From positions 1,178,001 through 1,242,000 of the forward strand of contig JAHWDD010000004.1 of assembly GCA_023897205.1 (NCBI GenBank): DNA of 64,000 nt, in the 5' to 3' direction. Source of the stretch: Exophiala sp. HKRS030. Taxonomy: Eukaryota > Ascomycota > Eurotiomycetes > Chaetothyriales > Herpotrichiellaceae. Shown piece after piece: positions 21,389 to 32,500 of this stretch. Position numbers and translations under genes: made by a program. Each line of letters opens with the position of its first letter. Positions within the stretch are counted from its first letter, which is position 1. Below the pieces are notes generated by a model. It did no database searches. It was not told the DNA's origin and was given only the letters and a program-made list of their open reading frames with translations.

Positions 21389-21544
21389 GGCCACCACTTT
21401 ACTGAGAGAACAAGAAATATATACTCTATAATTCCCAATGTCCTGCATCTTTGAGAACTGCCGTGCAATTCGACAATTCCAGAACTCACGTCATGAGTCA
21501 AACCATATAAGTTACTCATTTACTCTCGAAGACGTCCATCATCC

Positions 21545-22675
21545 CTATACTTGCTCCAGCTTCTCGTCATACGTTATCCCTGCCAGCGTTCTAGCCTCAT
21601 CCATCCATCCCAACACCCTCAAACTCTCCTGGGCCCCTATCACACCCGGCTGTTTGTTGAATACCGCCGCCGCGATGATGTCCGCCTGATACCATATCCC
21701 CCAGCCGCTGACCGGTTTCTTGACGATCTCATTCTTTTCCGTGCCATCCTCATTCAAGTGAGCATATCCGTACCATTGCACATGCAGCTCCTCCGGCCGA
21801 ATTGGCGGGAATGGAATGGCCACTGACGCTTCGGTTGCTTCAATCCTAACAGAAGGAGCCGCTTTCTGAGCACCGAGGCGAACGTAGAACGGAGGCTTGC
21901 TCGAACCGGGAATGGTCATACTGGTCGTGACGATGGCGGTGGCACCCTTGTCTTTCGTCGTAAGAACCACGGTGTTGATGTCGTCGACGTCGCCAGGCCT
22001 CTCGGGAACGCTCCAGGAACTGGAGTGCGCCACTTTTGTCTCTCCGACCTCTACCCCGTTCAGCGCAATATCCGCCCAAGTCAGTGCATAGACTCCCTGG
22101 TCTAGGAGAGCACCGCCGCCAGCAGCCTTGTCCAGAAACCGAGATGTATCTTGGAGGTCGGGTCCGACGATGGGGAAAGAGAAATCCGAATACACCCTCC
22201 TCACTTTGCCAATCTTCGGCAAGAGCTCCTCCCGGAGGTACCTCGTCGCAGGCAGGTAGCGTGTCCACATGGCTTCCATGAGCACGCACCCCTGCTGGTT
22301 CGCAAGTTCGGTGCATTGTCGGTATTGCGCAGCATTCATGGTTGCCGGTTTCTCGACCAAAATGTTTCTTTTACACTCGAGGGCTTTCATCACTTCTTCG
22401 TAATGCAACGGGTGAGGCGTCGACACGTAAACGATGTCAAAGTCGCCTTGCTCCAACATGGTCTGCCATGAGTTGTAGACAATGATGTCTTGGGAATTTG
22501 GGATCTTGTTGTCCTCGAACCATTTCTGGGCGCGCTCATTTGACCCCGTGGTACTGACCGCCACCAGCTTGTGTTCATATTGTGCATCTTCACGACCGAG
22601 CAGATCTGGAAGGAAGACTGAGGCGATGTTGGATAGGGACAGCGCCGCCCACCGGCATGTGGTTTTTGCCTCCAT
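21545..22675 (-). CDS. Gfo/Idh/MocA oxidoreductase (dihydrodiol / D-xylose dehydrogenase type)
   Basis: A single exon of 376 aa with a true ATG at 22675. The family EKP motif is present (NILVEKPATMN), with the C-terminal region containing AAGGGALLDQGVYAL and late RVLGWMDEARTLAGI, as in dimeric dihydrodiol dehydrogenase and fungal NADP D-xylose dehydrogenases. An oddity is the N-terminal dinucleotide motif: the usual glycines are replaced (RWAALSLSNIAS), so cofactor binding may be altered or the true start may differ. The reaction would be NADP-linked oxidation of a sugar or diol. It is convergent with the alcohol dehydrogenase; about 156 bp separate the stops. Confidence 0.82.
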   Translation of the reverse strand: MEAKTTCRWAALSLSNIASVFLPDLLGREDAQYEHKLVAVSTTGSNERAQKWFEDNKIPNSQDIIVYNSWQTMLEQGDFDIVYVSTPHPLHYEEVMKALECKRNILVEKPATMNAAQYRQCTELANQQGCVLMEAMWTRYLPATRYLREELLPKIGKVRRVYSDFSFPIVGPDLQDTSRFLDKAAGGGALLDQGVYALTWADIALNGVEVGETKVAHSSSWSVPERPGDVDDINTVVLTTKDKGATAIVTTSMTIPGSSKPPFYVRLGAQKAAPSVRIEATEASVAIPFPPIRPEELHVQWYGYAHLNEDGTEKNEIVKKPVSGWGIWYQADIIAAAVFNKQPGVIGAQESLRVLGWMDEARTLAGITYDEKLEQV

Positions 22676-23435
22676 ACTCGGCGCACAAATGCAGGGCTTG
22701 GAGATGTGGAAAGGGTCCTCTGTTGTGATAGGGAAGAAGATCTATATCACCGGCGTTCAAGACAGAAAGGACAAGGCAGATATGTCACAGGGATGCTGCT
22801 AGCTTCTTCCGCCCATTCCACATCGATCATCTCCACCGTTGGACATTTATCTGCAAAACATTGACAATCAGCGTTGAGTGGTGGTGATGGTTTGCTGCTG
22901 CCAGCCCACAAAACAACTGCGGCTCAATGACCCGGAGAGCCACCCAAATACTATGAAACGTGGTACGGAGTACTCGCAACCCTCGACTATGGGCTCCCCA
23001 GAGAGACAGACTGTTAGGCTCCACTAGCAGATGGGGAACCATTTGTTGGAACGAAACACCGCTCTGGTCCGCGTGCTCTCAATTTCGCCTTTTAGCCGTT
23101 TAGCCTGCCCACTGCCCAGATTCTAGACCTGTCGAAACGGTAGATAGAACCAAGTATGCTGGGGATGACATGCCCTCTCGATAATACAAACGCATTATGT
23201 GGGAGACCCATGGAGGCCTACAGGTACAAGTAGGAGTTCTAGTCTGCCACGCGAGATCTGGGGGCATAAATCGCCGTGACTAAAACTCAGGCGATTGGCA
23301 TACCACGAGCCCAGTCCCGCACGGAGGATTCAGCATGGCTTTTCATACGCTCGTAGCGCAAAGATATAGATTGTCTAGTTTGTTTGCTATTCCCTAATTC
23401 ACCTCGACGGGCGAAACGCCTCTCCTATGAATCAT
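22676..23435. other. Intergenic region, no gene recognised
   Basis: About 0.76 kb upstream of the Gfo/Idh/MocA gene and downstream of the minus-strand SDR gene. One TACGGAGTA word is at 22964-22972. No convincing reading frame or RNA gene is seen. Confidence 0.4.
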
Positions 23436-24331
23436 TCAGGACAAAACTGCAGGATGTTTCCAAGAAGTCGCACCACCATCAAGCAGCAAATCCTGACCCG
23501 TATACCAACCGCTAGCCTTGGAGGAGCATAGCCACAGCATGGCACCTTTCAATTCTTCCGGCAACCCAATCCTCCCAAACATGGTCTCCTTCTGAAACTG
23601 CTCGACCAGACTCGGTTGTTCGGACTGCAAGCTCCTCATCATGTCCGTCATCGTGTAGCCGGGGCTGAGACTGTTAACTCGGATTCCGTAACGGGACAGC
23701 TCCATCGCCACCGGTTTCACGAGTCCCTTGATGGCAGCTTTGGACGCCGTGTAGCATGAGATCTGCTGTGCGGTGCTGGCGATGTAGGTGGCGATACTGG
23801 CGACGAAGACGACACTTCCGGTCGTCGCGTCCTTTGCAGGTGCGTCGCCGTGTTGCGACTTGTAACGTTCGACCATGGCATTTGCGCAGGCTTGCGCCAC
23901 GAGGAAGGATCCGTTGACGTTGACCGCAAAGGTCCGCTGGAGGTTTTTGTCAGAGGTGGTCAGGAAGGGTTCATCAGTCACAACGCCGGCGGCGTTGACG
24001 TTGATGTCGACGCCACCAAAGTCTTGGACGATCTGCGAGACTGTACGAGTGACCTGGTCGCGGACCGTGATGTCAATGCTATAGTACTTGACTTTGACAT
24101 TGTGTCTTGACTGCAACCCGAATAATGTCGGTGATGGTTCGGGTAGGATGTCCAACACGGCGATATTGCACCTTGCTGATGCGAGGACTTCGGCGAAGGC
24201 GAGACCAAGGCCACGAGCTGCCCCTGATATCACCGCCGTCTGGCCTTCCAAGTTGAACTAGAAAATTGCAATGAACATGAATATTCATGACTCTGGCGAA
24301 TGCTGCCGGGTGAAGGACATACCTTGTCCAT
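23436..24331 (-). CDS. Short-chain dehydrogenase (mannitol dehydrogenase / sorbose reductase-like)
   Basis: Two exons: a 9-nt first exon 24331-24323 (Met-Asp-Lys) and 24257-23436, joined by a GT-AG intron, 276 aa. Classical SDR motifs are present: cofactor SGAARGLG, NAAG, and the active-site pair in SCYTASKAAIKG, then SPGYTMTDM and a C-terminal LLLDGGATSW. The general pattern is that of NADP-dependent mannitol dehydrogenase or sorbose reductase-like SDRs, which interconvert keto-sugars and polyols in the cytosol; substrate assignment is only by resemblance. The tiny first exon is needed because the second exon has no ATG before the SDR core, and the three-residue start MDK joins smoothly to FNLEGQTAVI. 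Confidence 0.85.
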
Positions 24332-25003
24332 TGTGTTGTCGTCGTCAGACTGTGAGTCCGCTCAAATGTCGTACTCTCTCTCAGAGACGGCCTGGGCGAT
24401 TGTACCAAGGTGCTTCTTATGAGAGCTGAGGGCGAGGATGAAGGACTAGACTCCCTTTTACAACGCAGCTCAAGAGAGCGCATCTTCATCCCTCCAACGC
24501 TTCCATTGCCCACCACATCACCACTATTTTGATCTTCATCTCGTTGGATCTTCGTCTTCCGAACCAATGACTGCGTCAGTAAGTTTCGCCGAGCTGGACC
24601 ATGTCCGGATTCCTTAGGTACTGAGGAGGAGCAGGAAAAGGATTGGTCAAGCGACAATCCTGGTGGGAAAAACTGTTTAACCATTTAGCCGAATCTTCCT
24701 CAGGCACTCGAGACCTATGCGCCGTCACCATCCGAACTTGGTTCATACTGTAGAAGAGAAGACGCCCGAATCAGTCATGGCCAAAATTGTCATTCGGGTC
24801 TGATCTTGACCGATGTTTCATGTTGACTCTTGTGTGCGCGATACAATGCAAACCAGAACCCACGGAGGTTTGACAGCTCCAATACGAGTACGAGTACGGC
24901 GCCGCTCTGACAGCGAGACGACTTACAGTATTCGCGACTCACACTCTTTCTACCTTCTCATCAACCTAAGATTCACTTCAATCTAACGATGATCAATGAG
25001 AGT
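24332..25003. other. Intergenic region, no gene recognised
   Basis: About 0.67 kb between two minus-strand genes. Open frames here show low complexity (Ser/Arg-rich) and no family resemblance. It should contain the SDR promoter at its left side and the 3' end of the reductase gene on its right side. Confidence 0.4.
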
Positions 25004-26275
25004 CTACAATGGCCAGCTGGTCTCATCGATTCGATACACCAGCTTCTCGCCGCTGTATCTGCCCTCCCGCATTTCCTGCAAACCATCGAGCACGCCAATG
25101 AGACCTCCAGGGCCAACACGCTCCGGATGTGCTCTGATCTTCCCTTCGTGCCACAGCTTCTCAGCCACCCTATAAAACCGTGCACCAAACTCGAAGTCTT
25201 CAGGTTGGGCCTTGTAGTGATCCCCTTCGAATATATACGACTCCCCACTTAGACTGTACCCGAGGAAGAAGATCGACGTGACATCCTTGCGAGGACAATC
25301 TATGCCGAGTAAATTGCAGTATATCCCTCCATCTTCACCAAAAGCATCGGCGCAGATCTGAGCAGACATCTCTACCGCAACAGTGTCAAATATCTCCGTG
25401 AGCTTCCCACCTGTGGCTTCATGGATTTGTTCCCCGACACCGGGCATATGCTGGGCTCTGTTAATTCACAAGCAATCATTAAGGGATGGGCAGAGGAGTT
25501 GACTAACATAGTCTAGGACTAGATCTGCACCGCGATCTTTCACAAGGCCGAAGTTCATCGGCGAACACGTTGTAATTACCTTGAAGCCCGACCTAGGAAG
25601 GATCTCACTGTAAGTTTTTCGAGTTCGTTGACAGATTGGCATTTTAAGCCTCGTGGGTAAAACTCACAGTTTTGCAAACTGGATGGCGATCGTTCCAGTT
25701 GCCGTGCTGCCACCATATATGAAGATGAACTTGTCCTCACCCCCACTAGCTTCACCAAGAGCAAGATCTGGCCACGGTAGACCTATCACCTTGTACAGAC
25801 CGTATCCTACTGTACCGACTCCGGAGCCTATCGAGGCGGCGGCTTCAGGATTTACGCCATCGGGGACGAGCATCTGTAAGTCTCCTTTCACGGCGATATA
25901 ACGAGCGAACGTGCCAGTTTCGAAATTGGCATCATTGCCTAGCCAACCCGGTCAGATGGCTGCGAATTGACGGGACTTGGATCCTATCTGGAGTCTCTCA
26001 CCACCGTGTCCAGGCCCAGCGATGCGATCGCCCTTCTTGAAGTTCTTTTTGACGGCCTGGCCAACCTCCTCGACGATGCCCATGTAATCACATCCTACAA
26101 GCGACCCATTCAGGCCCTTGGCGTCCAATGTGGTCCAATCTGTTGGATTCAATGCCACAGCTATGGTGCGAACCAGGACATAGTCAGGCTGTAGCATTGG
26201 CACTGGAATCTGCTTCAGTTCTGCCTTTCCAGTCCCTGTGCGGATGAGGCCGAAATTTTGTACCATTATTGCCAT
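25004..26275 (-). CDS. Zinc-less MDR oxidoreductase, trans-enoyl reductase-like
   Basis: Four exons on the minus strand: 26275-26002, 25938-25668, 25607-25508 and 25450-25004, giving 363 aa. The N-terminal GroES-like part has VALNPTDW and GCDYMGIVEEVG; the cofactor part contains FIYGGSTATGTIAIQFAKL; the C-terminus has EKLWHEGKIRAHP and GLQEMREGRYSGEKLVYRI. These are the usual landmarks of the fungal zinc-binding-dehydrogenase/ToxD/LovC-like group. Zinc ligands are absent, as in enoyl reductases and quinone reductases. Members act either in trans with polyketide synthases or in general detoxification. No polyketide synthase lies in this window, so a stand-alone NADPH reductase of an activated double bond is the safer reading. 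Confidence 0.85.
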
Positions 26276-26928
26276 GTCATTCAGAGCGACAATAAATGCT
26301 GAGGGATTCCAATTGTGGCCAGTGGCAAGTCAACACATTCGAGAGAAATAATCTGCGCGGACATTCGCAGCCTATATGTCAGAACACCAGTGTACCCTGT
26401 TGTTCAGAAGCTTTTATGCGTTAGCCTTCAGCATCTTGATGATATGATCAGCTCCGGCCCTGTAGCCGGATCCGATCAATGGTGGCAAAGCACCCAGAGT
26501 GCTTTATAATGCCTAGAGGAGGATATTCTTCTTCGTAACCTGACGCGCACTTGTCAAGGCCCCACCGACGGTGCAAGTGGGCTACGCTTGATCAGAAGTC
26601 GCGCTTTCACACCTTGGGTGTCGAAGCATGACCTATCCAGATGGTTCGCAATCTCATCTGACAGTCCGAGATGAGCAGCGGACCACTGTCGTGGTCTATT
26701 CATGGATATGAGGCGGATCTCTATCTGTACTACGATTTCTTTACAGCCAATGGCGTCGCTTCATCCACAACCCCATGGATGGCTTGACGCGCTTATCGAT
26801 AAGGGATAAATAACCTTTATTGCCTCGTATTCAACGACGATTGATGCCCCTCACGGCCTTTAAGACCGACGGTCACTGTCTTCTTCACCTGGCTTCACTC
26901 GCGGTTGCTATGCCGAGTACCTGGCAGC
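26276..26928. other. Divergent intergenic region
   Basis: About 0.65 kb between the minus-strand enoyl-reductase-like gene and the plus-strand Zn2Cys6 regulator, expected to hold both promoters. No specific motif array is seen. Confidence 0.4.
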
Positions 26929-28533
26929 ATGGTTATCGACCCGTCTAAGAGGAAACGACGCTTTCATGCAAGGTCCAAATCTGGTTGTCTGACGTGTCGG
27001 GCGCGAAGGAAGCGCTGCACAGAGGAGAAGCCGGTCTGTTTGGGATGTAGTCGCAATTTTCTCCTCTGTTCCTGGCCTTCTCCACCGAACCCAGCTCTAG
27101 AAGATGGCGCGGTTGCAGAAAACGTTGACCCGAGGGGTTTCTCAGACTACGGTGTCTCTGAACAGCTGGATACGAAGCGGCATGGCAAGCAGATCATGCC
27201 AGCTAATGATCTCACCCACCACTCAGGATGTTCATACCTCGAGCCAATTCTAGGTGCTGGACCGGGCAACATCTTGCCATGCTTGGAGTCCCTATTTGCA
27301 ACTTCTTCAACCCACTCCAAAGCACTTGCGTCTCCAAGAGAACAGCGACTTTTCCAACACTTTCATGAATCCACCTCCGGAATGCTCGCAGCTCGGGGGT
27401 TTTGCTACAACCCTTTCGTTACATGTCTGCTTCCTCTAGCCATGACCAATGATGGCATCATGCATACAATCCTCGCGATTAGTGCATCCCACTATACCAG
27501 CGCTCTCGGGAATGACTCTCTCTACGCTCTCGGGAGGCAGCATTATGCAATCGCCATCAGGTTTGCCAAGCATCAAATCACAAAATTCGCAAGAGGCATG
27601 TGTGATCAACCTTTGGTGCTTGCGGCGCTACTCTTGTCCTTGTGTGAATTTGAGGTAATGCCACCCTCCCTCCCAGCGCTTCCGCAGGCCCAGCTAACTC
27701 GGCCGATCAAGTGTGTCGATGGTAGCCTTCACGGAGCAGTCCTTCATCACCTGAACGCGGTCACCCAAATCCTTGCGCAAGTGCCACCTTCTTGGTTAAG
27801 GAGCTGTGAACCTCTATGTGAATTTATTGCCGAGCTGTACACTTTCTTAACTACGGTGTCGAGAAATTTTGGACTCGCTGCTAGACACACTACTCCCCAA
27901 CTGCATATCATGCACAAGAAGGTGGGGCTGGAAGGGACCTTTGGTCAGCTCTACGGCTTCATGTTCGGCTGTGCATACGACTTATACATGCTTATCCCCC
28001 AGATTCAAACCTTGGCCGTAGAGCGGCATTCCCAGCCGAACGAGGATTTGCACTGTGAGGCTGAGTTCAGGGCTATTGAGACTCAGATCGGACAATGGAA
28101 GCCATCCGAGGACATCACGGGGAAGGATGTGTCTGATGCGCTAAAGGTTTCGGGGCTGATGTTACAGCAGGCGCTGTACGTCTATCTGAGCTGTGCAATC
28201 CATGGTCCAGGAAAGCCGAACTCTCTCCTTCTCTACGACATTCAACCCAAAATTCAAGCGTTCCTCAACCTCATGTCTCTTCTTCCTCCGGCTTGCTCTG
28301 AATGGACAACGATGTCTTGGCCAATGTTGGTCGTTGGATCATGTGTACGCGATCAGGTGCGACGGGAGATCATGCTTGATTGTGCTAATGAGAGGATGCC
28401 CAAAATGTTTGGTGCATATGCCCTTATGCGGACTCTGCGTTGGCTCTGGGAGAGCGACGACCCAACTGCGTTCGGTCCATGGGGGATCGAGAAAATCATG
28501 ACAGAAAGAAATGTCCGGCTGTGCGTTGGATGA
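26929..28533 (+). CDS. Zn2Cys6 transcription factor (Fungal_trans_2 type)
   Basis: Exons 26929-27654 and 27712-28533, 515 aa. The binuclear zinc cluster lies near residues 18-48: CLTCRARRKRC followed by two further spaced cysteine pairs (spacing C-x2-C-x6-C-x6-C-x2-C-x6-C), preceded by a basic KRKRRFHARSKSG stretch. The remainder resembles the fungal-specific regulatory domain of the second type, with LFQHFHESTSGML, LPLAMTNDGIMHTILAISASHY and a C-terminal MFGAYALMRTLRWLWE. The 57-nt intron is in frame and lacks a stop, but its removal restores LCEFE-CVDGSLHGAV, which is the family pattern. ATG 26929 is preferred to an upstream TTG. Targets are unknown; divergent placement next to the enoyl-reductase-like gene suggests local control. 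Confidence 0.87.
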   Translation: MVIDPSKRKRRFHARSKSGCLTCRARRKRCTEEKPVCLGCSRNFLLCSWPSPPNPALEDGAVAENVDPRGFSDYGVSEQLDTKRHGKQIMPANDLTHHSGCSYLEPILGAGPGNILPCLESLFATSSTHSKALASPREQRLFQHFHESTSGMLAARGFCYNPFVTCLLPLAMTNDGIMHTILAISASHYTSALGNDSLYALGRQHYAIAIRFAKHQITKFARGMCDQPLVLAALLLSLCEFEVMPPSLPALPQAQLTRPIKCVDGSLHGAVLHHLNAVTQILAQVPPSWLRSCEPLCEFIAELYTFLTTVSRNFGLAARHTTPQLHIMHKKVGLEGTFGQLYGFMFGCAYDLYMLIPQIQTLAVERHSQPNEDLHCEAEFRAIETQIGQWKPSEDITGKDVSDALKVSGLMLQQALYVYLSCAIHGPGKPNSLLLYDIQPKIQAFLNLMSLLPPACSEWTTMSWPMLVVGSCVRDQVRREIMLDCANERMPKMFGAYALMRTLRWLWESDDPTAFGPWGIEKIMTERNVRLCVG

Positions 28534-28567
28534 TAAAGTCGTTGGAGGATAGACGTCTCTCTACGAC

Positions 28568-30434
28568 TCAATATTCAATGCGCGGGCCATGGTACGCATT
28601 TCGCGCGTGGAAAAACCAGTTCAACAGCCCAAATATGCACATGATTCCAATCACTACCACCGCATAATCTGCCATATTGAATCTAATCAGCCAATCTCTA
28701 CTAGACTCAATATTGTCGACAACCAGCAATCCAACTTACTCATATTTGAGGTGGTCACCGGTCTAATAGCTGGAAAAAGGTAAAAGACGGTGGTGATGAG
28801 GCTCCACAGAACACAAGCACTGTTTGCCACATAGCCGAGGGCTTTCGGCAGCCTGAAGCTTCTCGCCCGGGGTAGAAGATGCTCTGGGCGTCGCTGGTAA
28901 AGCAAGAGCGCCGCAGGAATGCCGAAAGATATCTGCTGAAGAATGTCGCACGTCGCAATGAATGCATTGAATGCTTTCAGCAGCATTCAATCAGCTAAGC
29001 CCTTCATACGAAGCGCGTGTTTTGGTCTGGAAATCTTCCATGCCTGCCACGGAATCCGAAGACTTACCTGTGGTGGATGCCATATACAGACAGCCGGTCA
29101 AAAGCACAACAGCCGCGTTGAAGAGCAGAGCCTGGACCGGGACATTCAAGTCGGGATGCACCCTTGACAAATAAGTGGACAATATCAGGGCATCGTCTCG
29201 TGCCAATGCCCATGTCAGACGAGATGTGGTTTGCTGCATGGCATTGAGTCTGATGGGCATGGCCACCATGAGCGCGGCCATGAATACTGTCGCCGCAGCC
29301 TCTGACCTTGTCGCTTGGATCCACAACTCGTATGTCGGAAATCTAAGAATGACACAGCTTGTCAGTCTCTGGACGGCTGTGTTGGATGTTAGTACGTGGG
29401 AAAAGATATCACTCACCCTGTCTTTGTTAAGATGATGGTGGCCAAATCATTCAAACTGTATGAGACGGCAATGGCGTACGCAAAGGCCGTAACAAATCCA
29501 ATCCCCACCACACTCATGACAGCCTTGGGTACTATCCTAGCGGCATCCAAGCACTCCTCTGCCAAATGAAGTGACGCATCGATGCCGACAAACATGTATT
29601 GTGGAGTCGATGTGCCGGTGAGGAATGAGATTCCGTCTGACCAGCCCGAGTTGTTCTCGAAGATGGTCCAAACGCTGGAGGAGGATTGTTTGGGGCTTGA
29701 TATGGCTACACATGTTAGTGTGATGATGACAAAAAATGCCAAAGTCCAAAAGACTTGTCTCGGACAATTGGTTAGCTAACGCAGAGCCATGTTTTGCTTT
29801 ATACAGGTGGTTGCTCACAGCCTATGTCATAGATCCAGGTGGTCTTCTTGATCAGGTACACGTTGTACAAGAGGACCATGATGTTGATAGCTTGATACAA
29901 CAAAAAATAGTGCCAGGTCTCTGGGGTGTAATCTTCCGTGAACTGGATGACCACCGCCAGCAGAATCTGCGCCGTGATGAGGTTGACCGAGGCGACGGTC
30001 GCGATCCACGAAAAAGCAGCCAGGAGCCCGCAGGCGTACGAGAGCGGCTAGCTGACACTCGACGGAGCCAGGATCGAGGTGAAATGGTACTGACCTCCAG
30101 CGGTCGGGTACACGGATGCGAGCTCGGCCAGGGTCGCCCCGTTGGTGAGGAACGTGACCGAGACCAAGATGACGCCGTACAGCAGCGTCACCGTGCCCCC
30201 AGGCGCGATGGCGATGGCCAGACTGGTGGCGATGCCGATCCAACTGTTTGTGAGGTCGAAAGACACGACGACGATGCCCAGCATCGACAAGGTCCGTTTC
30301 AAGTTTCGGAACTCGTCGATCCCGATGACGCCGAGGTTGTCTTTAGCATCGGCGGCGGCGTCGTCCACTTCTTGCGGGTGGTGGACGACCTTTGTTTCGG
30401 TCACCCCTAGGTCATTTTGTGAATTGTTCGACAT
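28568..30434 (-). pseudogene. Amino-acid/GABA-type permease (APC superfamily) with in-frame TAG
   Basis: Five exons on the minus strand: 30434-29819, 29753-29417, 29342-29068, 28973-28740 and 28668-28568, all in phase, 521 codons including the last stop. The product would be a 12-helix permease of the fungal amino-acid/choline/GABA group: GIDEFRNLKRTLSMLG, WIGIATSLAIAIAPGG, ELASVYPTAGGQYHF, YACGLLAAFSWIATVASVN, then TPQYMFVGIDASLHLAEEC, TSRLTWALARDD and a final NWFFHARNAYHGP. Codon 129 is TAG (30050-30048), inside an otherwise uninterrupted exon just after GGQYHFTSILAPSSVS. Homologous sequence resumes in the same frame right after it, and no intron can remove it. A single C-to-T change from CAG would create it. 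All splice sites downstream are intact, so inactivation is recent, or the stop is read through, or the base is wrong. Confidence 0.82.
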
Positions 30435-31562
30435 ACTGATGTGAAACAGATCTGAGGTTAGTCAATCAAGGCTGTTTTCTGTGGAAACAATCAAGGGTAA
30501 ACATATTTCTCTCCGATCCGAGATGGGGATGTCGAAAAGCAAGAAGCTCATGAACAAATCTTTGCGTTGAGAAAAGAGTGCTCATTGCGGTGCTTTAAGT
30601 GTTGTTGTGTTGTTACTGTTCCGCTGCTCCTTCTCTCAGAAGATGTACTGTACACACATACATAAGAAACCTATCGAGGTATATTTTCCTGTCAGGGATC
30701 AAAGACAATCAGCAGCGCCCTTGCACCGCGTCTAGATGTGGGGACTCCACCCCGGCCGGCCTCGAGCAAGAATTGTCGACTGTCTTTGATTGAAGGCAAG
30801 TTGCTATGGAGATCTCCTGACCAAGTCTAACCGCTGGTTCGACATTGAATCTCTTCCCCTCCATTGTGCCGAGAGGAGAGGAAAATGTTCATTGGGGGAC
30901 ATCATTCCGGACTTGTGAGAGATGTCTCTAAGCACTTTTCTCCACATATCTCGACGACGCCCGCCCTTTTTGTTCTTCTCGCAGCCTCCGGTTCGGGTAT
31001 ATCTTGATAGACCATTCGGTTCAGTCTATTCAGGATTTCCTCGTCAACCTAGACCCCATCTCAGTGATGACCGCGTCAGTGAAAGCAACTAGATTTCTGT
31101 AAGCCGGCGGCTCTGCTGTGGACGTATACCCGTACAGGCGCTTCTCGACTTCTATATCGCGTCTAGATATTCGCCTTTACCCATATCGGATGGGCTCACA
31201 ACGATGTTGACGGGCAGACCCCGGAGCCGCAGATAAGCACCGTCGTGATGGATTTGTATATTGGTATCGAAACTTGGACTCGAATAGATACTTGTGATGA
31301 TAAATCATTATCATGATTCCAGCATTGCTTGATTTTTTTGGGCGGGTCTGAGATGAGGTTTCGGATTGGTTTCCAACGCTTTTCCCGATCATTCCTTCTG
31401 GTAAAGAAAAAGCACGACAGCCCCCTTGTTCTCACCAATCGGTATATAAAACTCGTCTTCTCTTGAGTTGAACTTGTTCCAACAGATCCAGAGACGACAT
31501 ACCCTCCCTCCCATAGACCCCCAATTCGTCAATTTCCTTCCAAATTTGAGAGAACAGCGGCC
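30435..31562. other. Divergent intergenic region
   Basis: About 1.1 kb between the permease (-) and the monooxygenase (+), holding both promoters. A TATATAAA word at 31443-31450 sits about 113 bp before the monooxygenase ATG and is a fair TATA box. No gene is recognised. Confidence 0.45.
31443..31450 (+). promoter_or_regulatory. TATA-like element of the monooxygenase gene
   Basis: TATATAAA lies 113 bp upstream of the ATG at 31563, a usual distance in filamentous fungi when the leader is short. It is followed by a CT-rich stretch. Confidence 0.4.
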
Positions 31563-32430
31563 ATGATATCATCCATGCCCTCACTCGACGAAGCCACCTC
31601 GTACGAGATTCCGGACGTCACCTACCGCAGTCCAAGTGAGTTTCCACCACCGACTGACACCATTTGTTGTCGATGGTTGACGATGACCGGCCCCCTTGGT
31701 ATGACCGTCGGTATGTACGCTTGGGTTCTGACGTTTTTTCCCCCAGATAATCGGAGGGTCAGAGTGATTGCCATTGGAGCGGGAGTGTCGGGAATCCAGA
31801 CTGCATATCAAGTTCAAAAGGACTGTGAGAAGTGAGCGATATTTCTTCGTCTCCCAGACCAATGCAAGCATAAAGCTAAGACAGATTTCAAAAAAATCGA
31901 CAGTGTCGACTTACAAATCTACGAAAAGAACAGTACCGTCGGCGGCACATGGCTGGTGAACAGGTACCCTGGATGCGCCTGCGATGTACCCTCGCATGCA
32001 TACTCGCTCAACTTTGCCCTCAACGTGAGTGACCTATTGCGGCGGCCATTCGGTCACTTGAAACACGGTTTCGAGTCGTCAGTCACGCGCGGTACTGACA
32101 ATGGTAATCGTTTTAGCCCGATTGGCCCTTGTTTTTCTCCCGTTGCGAGGATATTCAGGAGTATTTGGAAAAGGTGGTGGACGTCTTCGATCTCCGCAAG
32201 TACATGCGCTTCAAGTCCCGAATCACAGGAAGTCATTGGAATGAAGAGACCGGCAAATGGACGGTCAGGATCCTGCAGACCGGCCCTGACGGACAGTCTC
32301 GTGAGTTTGAGGACAGCTGCGATGTACTGCTCCAGTGCACTGGTGTTTTGAGTCGGCCCAAGATGCCAAACGTGGAAGGACTCGAAAGGTTCAAGGGCAA
32401 GGCAAGTTCAGAAGGGCCAGCGGCCGGACA

Positions 32431-32500
<70 letters not shown>

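Noticed and set aside
29827..30410. Arg-rich open frames overlapping the permease on either strand
   Set aside because: They are shadows of a GC-rich exon; the permease frame alone has membrane-helix composition and family motifs.
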